Shown: positions 1-5,758 of the stretch, one piece after another | Layout: every line of letters begins with the position of its first letter | Numbering within the stretch: position 1 is the first letter of the stretch | From: Anaerolineae bacterium | GTDB lineage: Bacteria > Chloroflexota > Anaerolineae > E26-bin7 | DNA length: 8,124 bases | Assembly: GCA_029933115.1 (NCBI GenBank) | Contig: JAOZOT010000017.1 | Span: 14,495-22,618, forward strand | Reading direction: 5' to 3' | Translations under genes and position numbers: made by a program | The notes under the pieces: model-generated | What the model was told of the DNA's origin: nothing | Database searches by the model: none | The model's input: only the letters and a program-made list of their open reading frames with translations

Positions 1-4
1 CTCG

Positions 5-15
5 AAGGAGGTGAT
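5..15 (+). promoter_or_regulatory. Extended Shine-Dalgarno site of the YtxH-like gene
   Basis: AAGGAGGTGAT matches 11 bases of the expected complement of a bacterial 16S rRNA 3' end and lies 4 nt before the ATG at 20. It fixes that ATG as the start in preference to the in-frame GTG at 11, which is inside the site. The same 11 bases precede the next gene. Confidence 0.8.
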
Positions 16-19
16 AGAG

Positions 20-214
20 ATGTTGGGACAGGTGCCGCTTTATACGATCATGGCTCTTGTCGCCGTTGGCTTGCTCATCGGCGCTGTCGGCGTGGTCGTC
101 GGTGCGGTGTTGGGGGTAGGGTTGGTGTTGCTACTGGCACCGCAGACGCGCCAGGAAGTCGTGCAAGCACTCAAGAGAAAAAAGGCGGGCGTCGCGACAG
201 GAGAGGCGGAATAA
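20..214 (+). CDS. YtxH-like small membrane protein
   Basis: This encodes a 64-residue protein with one long hydrophobic segment (about residues 6-41), rich in Gly, Val and Leu. It is followed by an LLLAPQTRQEV motif and a basic tail (KRKK). A glycine-rich helix leading into an L-(L/F)-APxxxxE sequence is typical of the YtxH/GvpP-like family, small envelope proteins of poorly defined function that are often stress-linked in Firmicutes. The start is the ATG placed 4 nt after an extended Shine-Dalgarno site. It sits 111 nt before a phasin-like gene that has an identical ribosome-binding site, so the two are probably co-expressed at a high level. The upstream context is outside the window. The membrane location is clear; the family call rests on the short motif and could also fit a generic one-helix protein. 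Confidence 0.65.
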   Translation: MLGQVPLYTIMALVAVGLLIGAVGVVVGAVLGVGLVLLLAPQTRQEVVQALKRKKAGVATGEAE

Positions 215-310
215 GGCCACGGCGGGGTGCCGCAGCCCGTTCGAGAGCGCAACCGTAGCGGGGGAAGTGGCCCGGGGGCCGTTCGATTCGAATACAACAA
301 AGTTCAGCGG

Positions 311-321
311 AAGGAGGTGAT
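311..321 (+). promoter_or_regulatory. Extended Shine-Dalgarno site of the phasin-like gene
   Basis: AAGGAGGTGAT again, 4 nt before the ATG at 326, is identical in sequence and spacing to the site at 5-15. It decides the start: the open frame extends back to 227 without any other ribosome-binding site. Confidence 0.8.
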
Positions 322-325
322 AAAA

Positions 326-625
326 ATGCGAGACCTGATCGAGAAAGGTTTCCTGGTGGGGCTGGGCGCCCTGACCCTGACCAGGGAGAAGGCTCAGAGC
401 ATCGTGGAAGAGCTGGTCAAAACAGGCGAAGCCCGTCGTGAGGAGGTCAAAGGACTGGTTGACAGGCTGGTGACGCGAGGCGAAGAGGAGCGCGCCGAGT
501 TGCAGAAGCTGGTCAGGGCCGAGGTGGAGAGTGTCGTGGAAGGGATGAGCCTGGCCACTCAGAAGGACATCGAAGCCCTGAGCAAGAAGATTGACGGCCT
601 GGTCAAGAAACTGGGAGGCAGATAG
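326..625 (+). CDS. Phasin-like coiled-coil protein (PhaF/PhaI-type, COG3937-like)
   Basis: The product is a 99-residue, highly charged, helical protein. It has a short hydrophobic start (FLVGLGALTLTREKA, about residues 9-23), a long amphipathic Glu/Arg-rich coiled coil (about 24-75), and a C-terminal ATQKDIEALSKKID segment. The order GLGALxLTREKAxxIVEELVKxGE, then a heptad-like helix, then AT(K/Q)(K/E)DIEAL is characteristic of the phasin-superfamily proteins annotated as polyhydroxyalkanoate synthesis regulators, even in bacteria that make no such granules. The biochemical role of this short form is not established; it probably self-associates or binds a surface or a partner. No PHA gene is visible nearby, so a granule role should not be assumed. 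It follows the YtxH-like gene and precedes a stable hairpin. Confidence 0.75.
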   Translation: MRDLIEKGFLVGLGALTLTREKAQSIVEELVKTGEARREEVKGLVDRLVTRGEEERAELQKLVRAEVESVVEGMSLATQKDIEALSKKIDGLVKKLGGR

Positions 626-685
626 CTCATCCCAGAGATGCGAGACCGAAGAGGGGACGGTATGAAGGCAAGATGTCTCCAGGAG

Positions 686-722
686 CCAACAGGGGGCATC
701 TCCCCTGGGGGGTGCCCCTTGG
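686..722 (+). other. Stable G+C-rich hairpin between the phasin-like and ABC permease genes
   Basis: CCAA (686-689) pairs with TTGG (719-722) and GGGGCA (693-698) with TGCCCC (713-718). The helix continues inward through TCTCC/GGGGG with one G-T wobble, around a CCTG loop. A three-base bulge (690-692) interrupts the helix. No T-run follows, so it is not a standard intrinsic terminator. It may stabilise or partly end the upstream mRNA. The rest of 626-780 holds nothing else that I can support. Confidence 0.45.
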
Positions 723-780
723 ACTTGTTCACCCCGGATAGCTCCAGCCCCCCGGACAAAGCCGTAGCAAGGAGTGAAAG

Positions 781-1908
781 TTGCAGAGAACACTGACCAT
801 CATGCGCAAGGAATTCATCCACATCATTCGTGACCCACGGGCTCTGACCCTGGTGTTGATCATGCCTGTCACCTTGCTTTTGCTGTTGGGTTACGCTGTG
901 GCCGTGGAAATCGAGGACATCCCCACCGCCGTCTACGACCAGGCCAAAGACAGGGAAAGTCGCGAGTTCGCCGAAAAGTTCTGGCAAACCCGCTACTTCG
1001 CCTACAAATACTACGCCAGCAGCGAGGAAGAGATCATCCGGCTTATTGACAGCGGAGAGGTGCGGGTGGGCCTGATCCTGCCCCCTGACTTTGCGGCCAA
1101 GGTGAGGGCCGGGGAGCCTACCACCGCCCAGGTCATCATTGACGGTTCCGACCCGAACGTGGCTCAGACGGCTCTCTTTGTGGCCGAGACCGTCGGGCAG
1201 GCCACCTCGGTCGAGATTATGACCACCAGGTTGAACGGTCTGCTGGGCGGGCGAGAGCTCAGGTCCCCCGTCGAGATGCGGCCTCGGCTCCTGTACAATC
1301 CCGACTTGAAAAAGATTAATTTCATGATCCCCGGCCTCATCGGGGCCATCTTGCAGATGCAGACTCTGCTCCTGACAGCCTTTGCTATCGTCCGCGAGCG
1401 GGAACAGGGCACGCTGGAGCAACTGATCGTCACCCCCATCAGGTCCTGGGAGCTTATGCTGGGCAAGATCGTGCCTTTCGTCTTTGTGGCTTTCGCCAAC
1501 GTGGCCCTGACCCTGCTGATCAGCTCCTTCTGGTTCAGGGTGGAGGTTAACGGCAGCGTGATGCTCCTGATGTCTTTGTCCTTCATATTTCTGCTGAGTT
1601 CCCTGGGCCTGGGCATTCTCATATCTACCGTCTCCAGCACCCAGATGCAGGCTTTGCACCTGTCCAGCTTCATCATGCTGCCGGCCTTTGTCCTGTCGGG
1701 CTTTATGGTCCCCCGGGAGAACATGCCCTTGCCCGCTTATTACGCTGGCTACTTCCTGCCCCTGACCTATTTCCTCGTCATCCTGCGAGGCATTATCCTG
1801 AAAGGGATAGGGATAGCTTACCTCTGGAAGCAAATCGTTCCCATGGCCGCTTTCGGCCTGGGGGTCTTCGGCTTGAGTGTCATCAACTTTCACAAGAGAC
1901 TGGAATAG
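781..1908 (+). CDS. ABC-2 type transport permease
   Basis: This is a 375-residue membrane subunit of an ABC exporter of the YhhJ/YbhS/YbhR class. It has one membrane segment near the N-terminus (about 22-42), a large extracytoplasmic domain (about 43-178), then five hydrophobic segments (about 181-202, 228-250, 258-283, 292-312, 349-369). The coupling-helix motif REREQGTLEQLIVTPIRS (about 205-222) is the family's clearest signature, and the length is normal. The start is a TTG six bases after AAGGAG (769-774); an ATG at 802 is possible but lacks its own site. Such permeases act as dimers with an ATP-binding subunit. No ATPase gene lies downstream here, so it is probably upstream of the window or elsewhere. 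The substrate cannot be told from sequence; relatives export drugs, lipids or polysaccharides. The next gene begins 21 nt downstream. Confidence 0.92.
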   Translation: MQRTLTIMRKEFIHIIRDPRALTLVLIMPVTLLLLLGYAVAVEIEDIPTAVYDQAKDRESREFAEKFWQTRYFAYKYYASSEEEIIRLIDSGEVRVGLILPPDFAAKVRAGEPTTAQVIIDGSDPNVAQTALFVAETVGQATSVEIMTTRLNGLLGGRELRSPVEMRPRLLYNPDLKKINFMIPGLIGAILQMQTLLLTAFAIVREREQGTLEQLIVTPIRSWELMLGKIVPFVFVAFANVALTLLISSFWFRVEVNGSVMLLMSLSFIFLLSSLGLGILISTVSSTQMQALHLSSFIMLPAFVLSGFMVPRENMPLPAYYAGYFLPLTYFLVILRGIILKGIGIAYLWKQIVPMAAFGLGVFGLSVINFHKRLE

Positions 1909-1929
1909 ACAGACCGAGGAGGAGACTCC

Positions 1930-2247
1930 ATGAGTTGGAAAAGTCGTCTGGCCTGTTGGGCAGTCAGGTTTCTGAGCCCGCAGGACCTGAGAGAGATAAC
2001 GAATGATACTTCGGTTCGGGTGATGGCCAGAATGGACAAAGAGGAAAAGTTGGCTTTCATCCAGAGTTTCGTCGAGGAGAACCTGGGCCGGATGCTGGCC
2101 GGGCTGGGGCGCGAGGAGCGGGCGAAGCTGATGAACGCTCTCTTGCCAAAGGTCGCCAGAGAGTTCCCCCTGGCCGACCTGGACATCCTGGGCGCGTTTT
2201 CGTCGGCCGGGGACAGCTTTATGGGAGAAGAGAAGAAAGGAGTCTGA
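1930..2247 (+). CDS. Unrecognised small helical protein in the permease operon
   Basis: I do not recognise a family for this 105-residue protein. It is mostly helical, with alternating acidic and basic residues, a short hydrophobic N-terminus (WKSRLACWAVRFL), and a central stretch FIQSFVEENLGRMLAGLGREERAKLM followed by a conserved-looking PLADLDILGAF motif (about residues 80-90). No signal peptide or clear membrane segment is present. The start ATG has GAGGAGGAGA just upstream (around 1916-1925). It begins 21 nt after the ABC permease and ends 2 nt before the cysteine-rich gene, so the three are almost certainly one transcript. Reading and codon use match its neighbours, which supports it as real. 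It may be an accessory protein to the transporter or to the cysteine-rich protein; that is inference from position only. Confidence 0.75.
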   Translation: MSWKSRLACWAVRFLSPQDLREITNDTSVRVMARMDKEEKLAFIQSFVEENLGRMLAGLGREERAKLMNALLPKVAREFPLADLDILGAFSSAGDSFMGEEKKGV

Positions 2248-2249
2248 GT

Positions 2250-2591
2250 GTGAAGGACCTTTGTAAATTCCTGGAGACTATCCCGCAACCTGAAGGCAAG
2301 CTCTCCTGTTGTTGCGGGATCGGTGTCAACTTTTACTCGGTGGGAGAGAAGCGGGAGTTGTGCCAGACCTGTCCCGTGCCTTCCCTGGCCAACGCCCCTC
2401 ATTGCCGGCACTTGGAATTCCATACCTTTCTGCGGGCGGTGGGAGACGGTCGCCACGTTATCAAAGCTGATTTCGCTTGCTGTCTGAAGGGCTGGGGCCT
2501 GGAATCCCCCGCCGAGTGCGAGACCTGCCCGGACTACTGCGAAGCTACGCAGGGGACGAGGAATCCGGCCGTCGCGCCGGCTCTCGCTTAG
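2250..2591 (+). CDS. Small 12-cysteine protein, probable metal or Fe-S binder
   Basis: This is a 113-residue protein with 12 cysteines: C5, C20-C21-C22, C38, C41, C52, C77-C78, C90, C93 and C97. They form CxxC (38-41) and CxxCPDYC (90-97) motifs along with CCC and CC runs, and two histidines flank C52 (H51, H54). This density in a cytosolic-looking protein with no signal peptide suggests binding of zinc or an iron-sulfur cluster. I do not recognise a named family. The start is a GTG seven bases after AAAGGAG (2236-2242); the preceding gene's TGA ends at 2247, so the two are tightly coupled. The last 15 residues after CPDYCEA are low-complexity (Pro/Ala-rich). They differ from the tail of the paralogue remnant just downstream, so the true ancestral C-terminus may have been replaced. 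Confidence 0.75.
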   Translation: MKDLCKFLETIPQPEGKLSCCCGIGVNFYSVGEKRELCQTCPVPSLANAPHCRHLEFHTFLRAVGDGRHVIKADFACCLKGWGLESPAECETCPDYCEATQGTRNPAVAPALA

Positions 2592-2603
2592 CAGGGTGGG
2601 TAA

Positions 2604-2693
2604 TGCCGGTTGCCGGCCATTATCGGCTATCTGTTCCGCTGCCAAAGCTGTCCGGACTACTGTGAGGCACAAAATTCCAATCAACAGGTGTAG
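2604..2693 (+). pseudogene. 3' remnant of a paralogue of the cysteine-rich gene
   Basis: In the same frame as the upstream gene, beyond its TAG (2589-2591) and a second stop (TAA, 2601-2603), the sequence reads FRCQSCPDYCEAQNSNQQV and then TAG (2691-2693). FRCQSCPDYCEA matches AECETCPDYCEA at the end of the intact protein at most positions, including all three cysteines. The cysteine codons differ at the third base, so this is not a recent copy. No start codon, ribosome-binding site or N-terminal part remains. It looks like the surviving tail of a second, diverged family member after deletion. The first few residues from 2604 have no visible match to the intact copy. Confidence 0.6.
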
Positions 2694-2697
2694 AACC

Positions 2698-3402
2698 ATG
2701 TTCATTTCCGTCGTCATCCCGGCCCACAACGAGGAGGGCTATCTGGGTCGTTGCCTACAGGCACTCCGCGCCCAGAACTATCCGGCCTCTCGGTTCGAGG
2801 TCATCGTGGTGGACAATGCCAGCACCGACGCCACGGCTGAAATCGCCCGGCGCTTCGAGGCGCGCGTCGTGGCCGAGCCGCGCAAGGGTGTGGCCCGTGC
2901 CCGTCAGACCGGCTTCGAGGCTGCGCAAGGTGAGATCATCGCCTCCACCGACGCCGACACCGTCGTGCCCCCCTTCTGGCCGGCCCGCATCGCGGCCCAC
3001 TTCGAGGCCGACCCGGCCCTGGGTGGTGTATACGGCCCGGTGTACTGGCCCAACGGGCGACCGGTTGAACAACTGGCGCTGCGCTACCCGGCCACTTGGG
3101 CGCTGCGAGCCAGCAACCGCCTTGGGCGCAGCCTGTGGTGGGGCAGCAACTTTGCTGTGCGGCGGGGCGTCTTCTGGGAGGCTGGCGGCTTCCCCGTGGA
3201 TTGGCCCTCGGCCGAGGATACCGACCTGTCCCTGCGGGTGAGCCGTATCGCACCCGTCCGCTTCGACTCGGGCCTGGTCGTCTACGCCTCGGCCCGGCGG
3301 ACCCGCGAGGGATGGGACCACCTGGCGCATCGCACGGTGGTGAACATCGTCAATCGCTTCTTGCTTCGGCGGCCGCCGCTGCCGCTGCCCGACCTGCGTT
3401 GA
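2698..3402 (+). CDS. Family 2 (GT-A fold) glycosyltransferase, intact copy
   Basis: The 234-residue protein transfers a sugar from a nucleotide-sugar to an unidentified acceptor at the cytoplasmic face. It opens with ISVVIPAHNEE (3-13), then VVDNASTD (37-44, nucleotide binding), the metal-binding DAD within STDADTVVP (83-91), a GSNFAVRR acceptor-site motif (149-156), and the catalytic ED within AEDTDLSLR (172-180). The order and spacing are complete for a short GT2. There is no membrane segment. The ATG start places ISVVIP directly at the N-terminus as usual; only a weak AGGTG (2686-2690) precedes it, and the longer open frame upstream overlaps the paralogue remnant. G+C content reaches about 75% in places, above the preceding operon. 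Bases 2932-3154 are duplicated perfectly in the broken GT2 at 5201-5423. The radical SAM gene follows after 75 nt, suggesting a shared pathway. Confidence 0.9.
   Translation: MFISVVIPAHNEEGYLGRCLQALRAQNYPASRFEVIVVDNASTDATAEIARRFEARVVAEPRKGVARARQTGFEAAQGEIIASTDADTVVPPFWPARIAAHFEADPALGGVYGPVYWPNGRPVEQLALRYPATWALRASNRLGRSLWWGSNFAVRRGVFWEAGGFPVDWPSAEDTDLSLRVSRIAPVRFDSGLVVYASARRTREGWDHLAHRTVVNIVNRFLLRRPPLPLPDLR
2932..3154 (+). repeat. 223-bp perfect direct repeat, copy 1 (inside the intact GT2)
   Basis: Every base that I compared is identical to 5201-5423. The segment encodes GT2 residues from about E79 to the start of codon 153, including the DAD motif. Flanking bases differ on both sides. Upstream the two copies are related but diverged; downstream they are unrelated. 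Confidence 0.95.
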
Positions 3403-3477
3403 GGTGAGTCATGGATAGCAAGGGCGAGGCGAGGTGTGTCTGACCGATCAGGCACAAGACTTACAAGGAGGTAAGAA

Positions 3478-4965
3478 ATGCCTGTCGAGAACCGACTCCA
3501 GAAAATTCTGCTGAATCTAGGGACCGAAACCATAGTGCGCGCCGGCCCGGCCCTGACGCGCGCCTTGCCGTTGCGCCGGGCCGCCGTCAGCGCGGTCGAG
3601 GCGCAGATGCACGCCAGGCTGAAGCGCATTCGCCCCATCTCCCCGCGCCCACCGGGCGTGGACGACGACCGCATCCTGATGGGGCTGGCCCTCTTGCACA
3701 CTGTCGAGCGCGCCGTCGCCGAGCAGCATCTCGCGCCAGCGGCGTTGCGCGGTGTGATCCAGGGCCTGGTCCAGCGCCTGTTGCTGGAGCAGGGCGACCA
3801 ATCGGCCAAGGCGCGCTTCCGTGCCGAATACGGCGTTGACCCGCCCGATTTCCTGGTTATCAGCCCCGGCAAGGCCTGCAACCTGCGTTGCATCGGCTGC
3901 TATGCCAGCTCTGGCCGCAACGTCGAGAAGCTGGACTGGGAGGTCTTCGACCGCGTCATCACCGAGGCCAAGACGCTATGGGGGGCGCGCTTCTTCACCA
4001 TCTCTGGCGGAGAGCCATTGGCCTATCGCTCCGATGGGAAAGGGGTCCTGAACGCCGCTGAGAAGCACCACGACTGTTTCTTCCTGATGTACACCAACGG
4101 CACTCTCGTTGACGAGCGGATGGCTGAACGTATGGCCGCAACCGGCAACCTCACTCCGGCCATCTCGGTAGAGGGGTTGGAGGAACGGACCGACGCTCGG
4201 CGAGGGAAAGGGGTCTTCCAAAGGGTGCTGGCGGCCATGGCCAGCCTGCGGGAGGCCGGCGTCCCCTTCGGCCTCTCCCTCACCGCCACCTCGCGCAATT
4301 ACCGGGAGATCCTCTCCGACGAGTTCGTGGACTTTTTCTTCGGGGAGCAGGGGGCGCTCTACGCCTGGATCTTCCATTACATGCCCATCGGGCGGGGGTA
4401 CGATCCTTCGCTGATGCCCACACCGGAGCAGCGGGTCTGGCTGTGGCGCCGGAGTTGGGAGTTGGTAAAGCAGCGCCACATCTTCGTGGCCGACTTCTGG
4501 ACCTTTGGCACCGTCTCTCACGGCTGCATCTCGGCCGGCCGGGCAGGAGGCTATCTGTACATTGACTGGAACGGCAAAGTGATGCCCTGCGTCTTCTTCC
4601 CTTACTCGCCGGTCAACATCGTCGAGGTCTACCAGAACGGCGGTACGCTGAACGACGTCTGGGCTGAGCCCTTCTTCCAGGCCATCCGGGAATGGCAGGA
4701 TGAGTACGGCTTCGGGAAGGAGAGGCCAGAAGAGCATGGCAACTGGCTGATGCCCTGCCCCATCCGCGACCATTACGCCGTGTGCCGGGAACTGGTAGAA
4801 CGCTACCATCCAGAGCCAGAGGATGAAGCGGCGGAACTGGCCCTCCTGGACGGCAACTACTACGAAGAGATGCTGGCCTACGACGAGGCACTGGCACAGG
4901 CTACCGATGGCATCTGGAAACGGGAATATCTGGGTATAGAGGACACAAATTGTGGGGGAGGTTAG
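3478..4965 (+). CDS. Radical SAM enzyme with SPASM-like C-terminal cysteines
   Basis: The protein has 495 residues. Its radical SAM core begins with CNLRCIGC (C134, C138, C141: CxxxCxxC), the ligands of the 4Fe-4S cluster that cleaves S-adenosylmethionine. GGEP (177-180) and MYTNGTL (204-210) follow, as the family expects. C350 and C371 (in GYLYIDWNGKVMPC), C427 and C436 form a SPASM-like set that would hold auxiliary clusters. An N-terminal helical extension of about 115 residues, with no motif I recognise, precedes the core and is very G+C-rich (up to about 80% in 3541-3600). A long acidic tail (about 445-495) ends the protein. AAGGAGGT (3465-3472) sets the ATG start. SPASM enzymes modify peptides, proteins or small molecules; the substrate here is unknown. 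GT2 genes on both sides suggest work on a glycosylated product. The stop is immediately followed by the GTG of the next GT2. Confidence 0.88.
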   Translation: MPVENRLQKILLNLGTETIVRAGPALTRALPLRRAAVSAVEAQMHARLKRIRPISPRPPGVDDDRILMGLALLHTVERAVAEQHLAPAALRGVIQGLVQRLLLEQGDQSAKARFRAEYGVDPPDFLVISPGKACNLRCIGCYASSGRNVEKLDWEVFDRVITEAKTLWGARFFTISGGEPLAYRSDGKGVLNAAEKHHDCFFLMYTNGTLVDERMAERMAATGNLTPAISVEGLEERTDARRGKGVFQRVLAAMASLREAGVPFGLSLTATSRNYREILSDEFVDFFFGEQGALYAWIFHYMPIGRGYDPSLMPTPEQRVWLWRRSWELVKQRHIFVADFWTFGTVSHGCISAGRAGGYLYIDWNGKVMPCVFFPYSPVNIVEVYQNGGTLNDVWAEPFFQAIREWQDEYGFGKERPEEHGNWLMPCPIRDHYAVCRELVERYHPEPEDEAAELALLDGNYYEEMLAYDEALAQATDGIWKREYLGIEDTNCGGG

Positions 4966-5464
4966 GTGAAACAACCCGAGATATCTGTCGTCATTCCTGC
5001 TTACAACGAGGAGAAGCAACTGCCTCTCTGTCTTGGGTCATTAACGAAGCAGAGATGCGTTTTCCCCTACGAGATCATTGTTGTTGACAACGCCTCAACG
5101 GACGGAACGGCCGGGATTGCCGAAGAGTTTGGGGTCAGGGTCATCCACGAACCCAGGAAAGGGGTCGGCGCGGCAAGCCGGCTTCGAGGCAGCGCGGGCA
5201 GAGATCATCGCCTCCACCGACGCCGACACCGTCGTGCCCCCCTTCTGGCCGGCCCGCATCGCGGCCCACTTCGAGGCCGACCCGGCCCTGGGTGGTGTAT
5301 ACGGCCCGGTGTACTGGCCCAACGGGCGACCGGTTGAACAACTGGCGCTGCGCTACCCGGCCACTTGGGCGCTGCGAGCCAGCAACCGCCTTGGGCGCAG
5401 CCTGTGGTGGGGCAGCAACTTTGATTTTACCAGAGCCCTCTTGAAAATGCAAGGCCAGGGCTGA
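4966..5464 (+). pseudogene. Broken family 2 glycosyltransferase (frameshifted, patched, truncated)
   Basis: It starts with GTG directly after the radical SAM stop (GTTAG then GTGAAA). The first frame gives ISVVIPAYNEE, EIIVVDNASTD and HEPRKGV, a normal GT2 N-terminus that is clearly paralogous to the gene at 2698 but diverged. This 5' part is A+T-rich (about 46% G+C over 4981-5100, against about 70% in the other copy). After V67 the frame is lost around 5167: compared with the intact copy about five bases are missing, and the homology resumes one frame over as ARQAGFEAA. From 5201 to 5423 the sequence is identical to the intact GT2. At 5424 homology stops inside a codon, so the GSNFAVRR continuation and the catalytic ED are lost; the frame runs on to a TGA at 5462-5464. 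No active enzyme is expected. Confidence 0.88.
5201..5423 (+). repeat. 223-bp perfect direct repeat, copy 2 (inside the broken GT2)
   Basis: It is identical to 2932-3154 at an offset of 2269 bases. The G+C-rich segment sits between A+T-richer flanks, so the intact gene looks like the donor and this copy the recipient. Confidence 0.95.
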
Positions 5465-5520
5465 GTCACTCTCCCGCAGGTTACGAACCCCGTCACTCGG
5501 CGCAACGGCGCCAGAAGCTA

Positions 5521-5549
5521 TTGACAAATCTCCCGAAATGTGCTAAAAT
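5521..5549 (+). promoter_or_regulatory. Near-consensus sigma-70 promoter with extended -10
   Basis: The -35 box is TTGACA (5521-5526, perfect). The spacer is exactly 17 bases, and the -10 box is TAAAAT (5544-5549, one mismatch to TATAAT). TG at 5541-5542 forms an extended -10 element. Transcription should start around 5556. A small G+C hairpin (GGCGC 5499-5503 with GCGCC 5508-5512) lies just upstream. I see no other support in 5465-5520. Confidence 0.85.
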
Positions 5550-5592
5550 ATTACCAAGCCTTGGAGGTCATGTAACGAGGTCTATCAGCGAG

Positions 5593-5706
5593 ATGAAAGA
5601 GTTTCCTGGAATCGCCCTGAACGTCCTTATTATTGTAGTAGTTGTGCTCCTTATTAGCCTTAAGGAGCTATTGGCGGTTGGGGCGGTTTCAGGGCGAAAA
5701 GTATAG
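5593..5706 (+). CDS. 37-residue hydrophobic small ORF (possible leader or membrane peptide)
   Basis: From the ATG the peptide reads MKEFPGIALN, then a hydrophobic core (LIIVVVVLLIS, about residues 12-22), then KELLAVGAVSGRKV. It is predicted to be a single membrane helix with a basic tail. The ribosome-binding site is weak: GAGG at 5577-5580, 12 bases from the start. GGAGGT (5563-5568) is stronger but sits one base before an ATG that is followed at once by TAA (5570-5575). The ORF lies wholly between a strong promoter and a strong terminator and contains an 8-bp hairpin. It could be a small membrane protein, a type I toxin-like peptide, or a leader ORF; if the unit is a non-coding RNA, it may be meaningless. 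I do not recognise a family. Confidence 0.4.
   Translation: MKEFPGIALNVLIIVVVVLLISLKELLAVGAVSGRKV
5646..5668 (+). other. Perfect 8-bp hairpin inside the small ORF
   Basis: GCTCCTTA (5646-5653) and TAAGGAGC (5661-5668) form a perfect stem around the 7-base loop TTAGCCT. The 3' arm contains AAGGAG, a Shine-Dalgarno-like sequence that the stem would hide. No usable start codon lies at a good distance from it. Confidence 0.6.
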
Positions 5707-5733
5707 TAATCTATCCAGGTTACCTAAAGAAAG

Positions 5734-5758
5734 AAACCTCCCAACCGGGAGGTTTTTT
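5734..5758 (+). terminator. Intrinsic terminator
   Basis: AAACCTCCC (5734-5742) pairs perfectly with GGGAGGTTT (5747-5755) around an AACC tetraloop, and the T-run continues to 5758 (then ATTT). It lies 28 nt after the small ORF stop and 36 nt before the next gene's ATG. It therefore ends the unit started at 5521 or acts as an attenuator for the next gene, which has no obvious promoter of its own in between. Confidence 0.9.

Noticed and set aside
559..1893. A 444-codon minus-strand open frame opposite the ABC permease
   Set aside because: It is the shadow of a strongly supported plus-strand gene; the product is low-complexity (Gln/Gly/Asp/His-rich) and has no ribosome-binding site or family motif.
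3411..3443. A 10-codon ORF (MDSKGEARCV) after GAGGTGAG, between GT2 and the radical SAM gene
   Set aside because: It might suggest a radical SAM precursor peptide, but it is too short and has no leader-like features; chance is enough to explain it.
3976..5019. A 347-codon minus-strand open frame opposite the radical SAM gene
   Set aside because: The plus strand encodes the radical SAM and SPASM cysteines in correct order; the reverse frame has no recognisable motif and no start context.
5521..5706. A 61-residue ORF starting at the TTG of 5521
   Set aside because: That TTG is the promoter's -35 box, upstream of the transcription start, so only the internal ATG at 5593 is possible.
5556..5758. 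T-box or other known riboswitch in the leader
   Set aside because: I could not find a T-box core sequence or any other riboswitch motif I know; only simple hairpins are visible.
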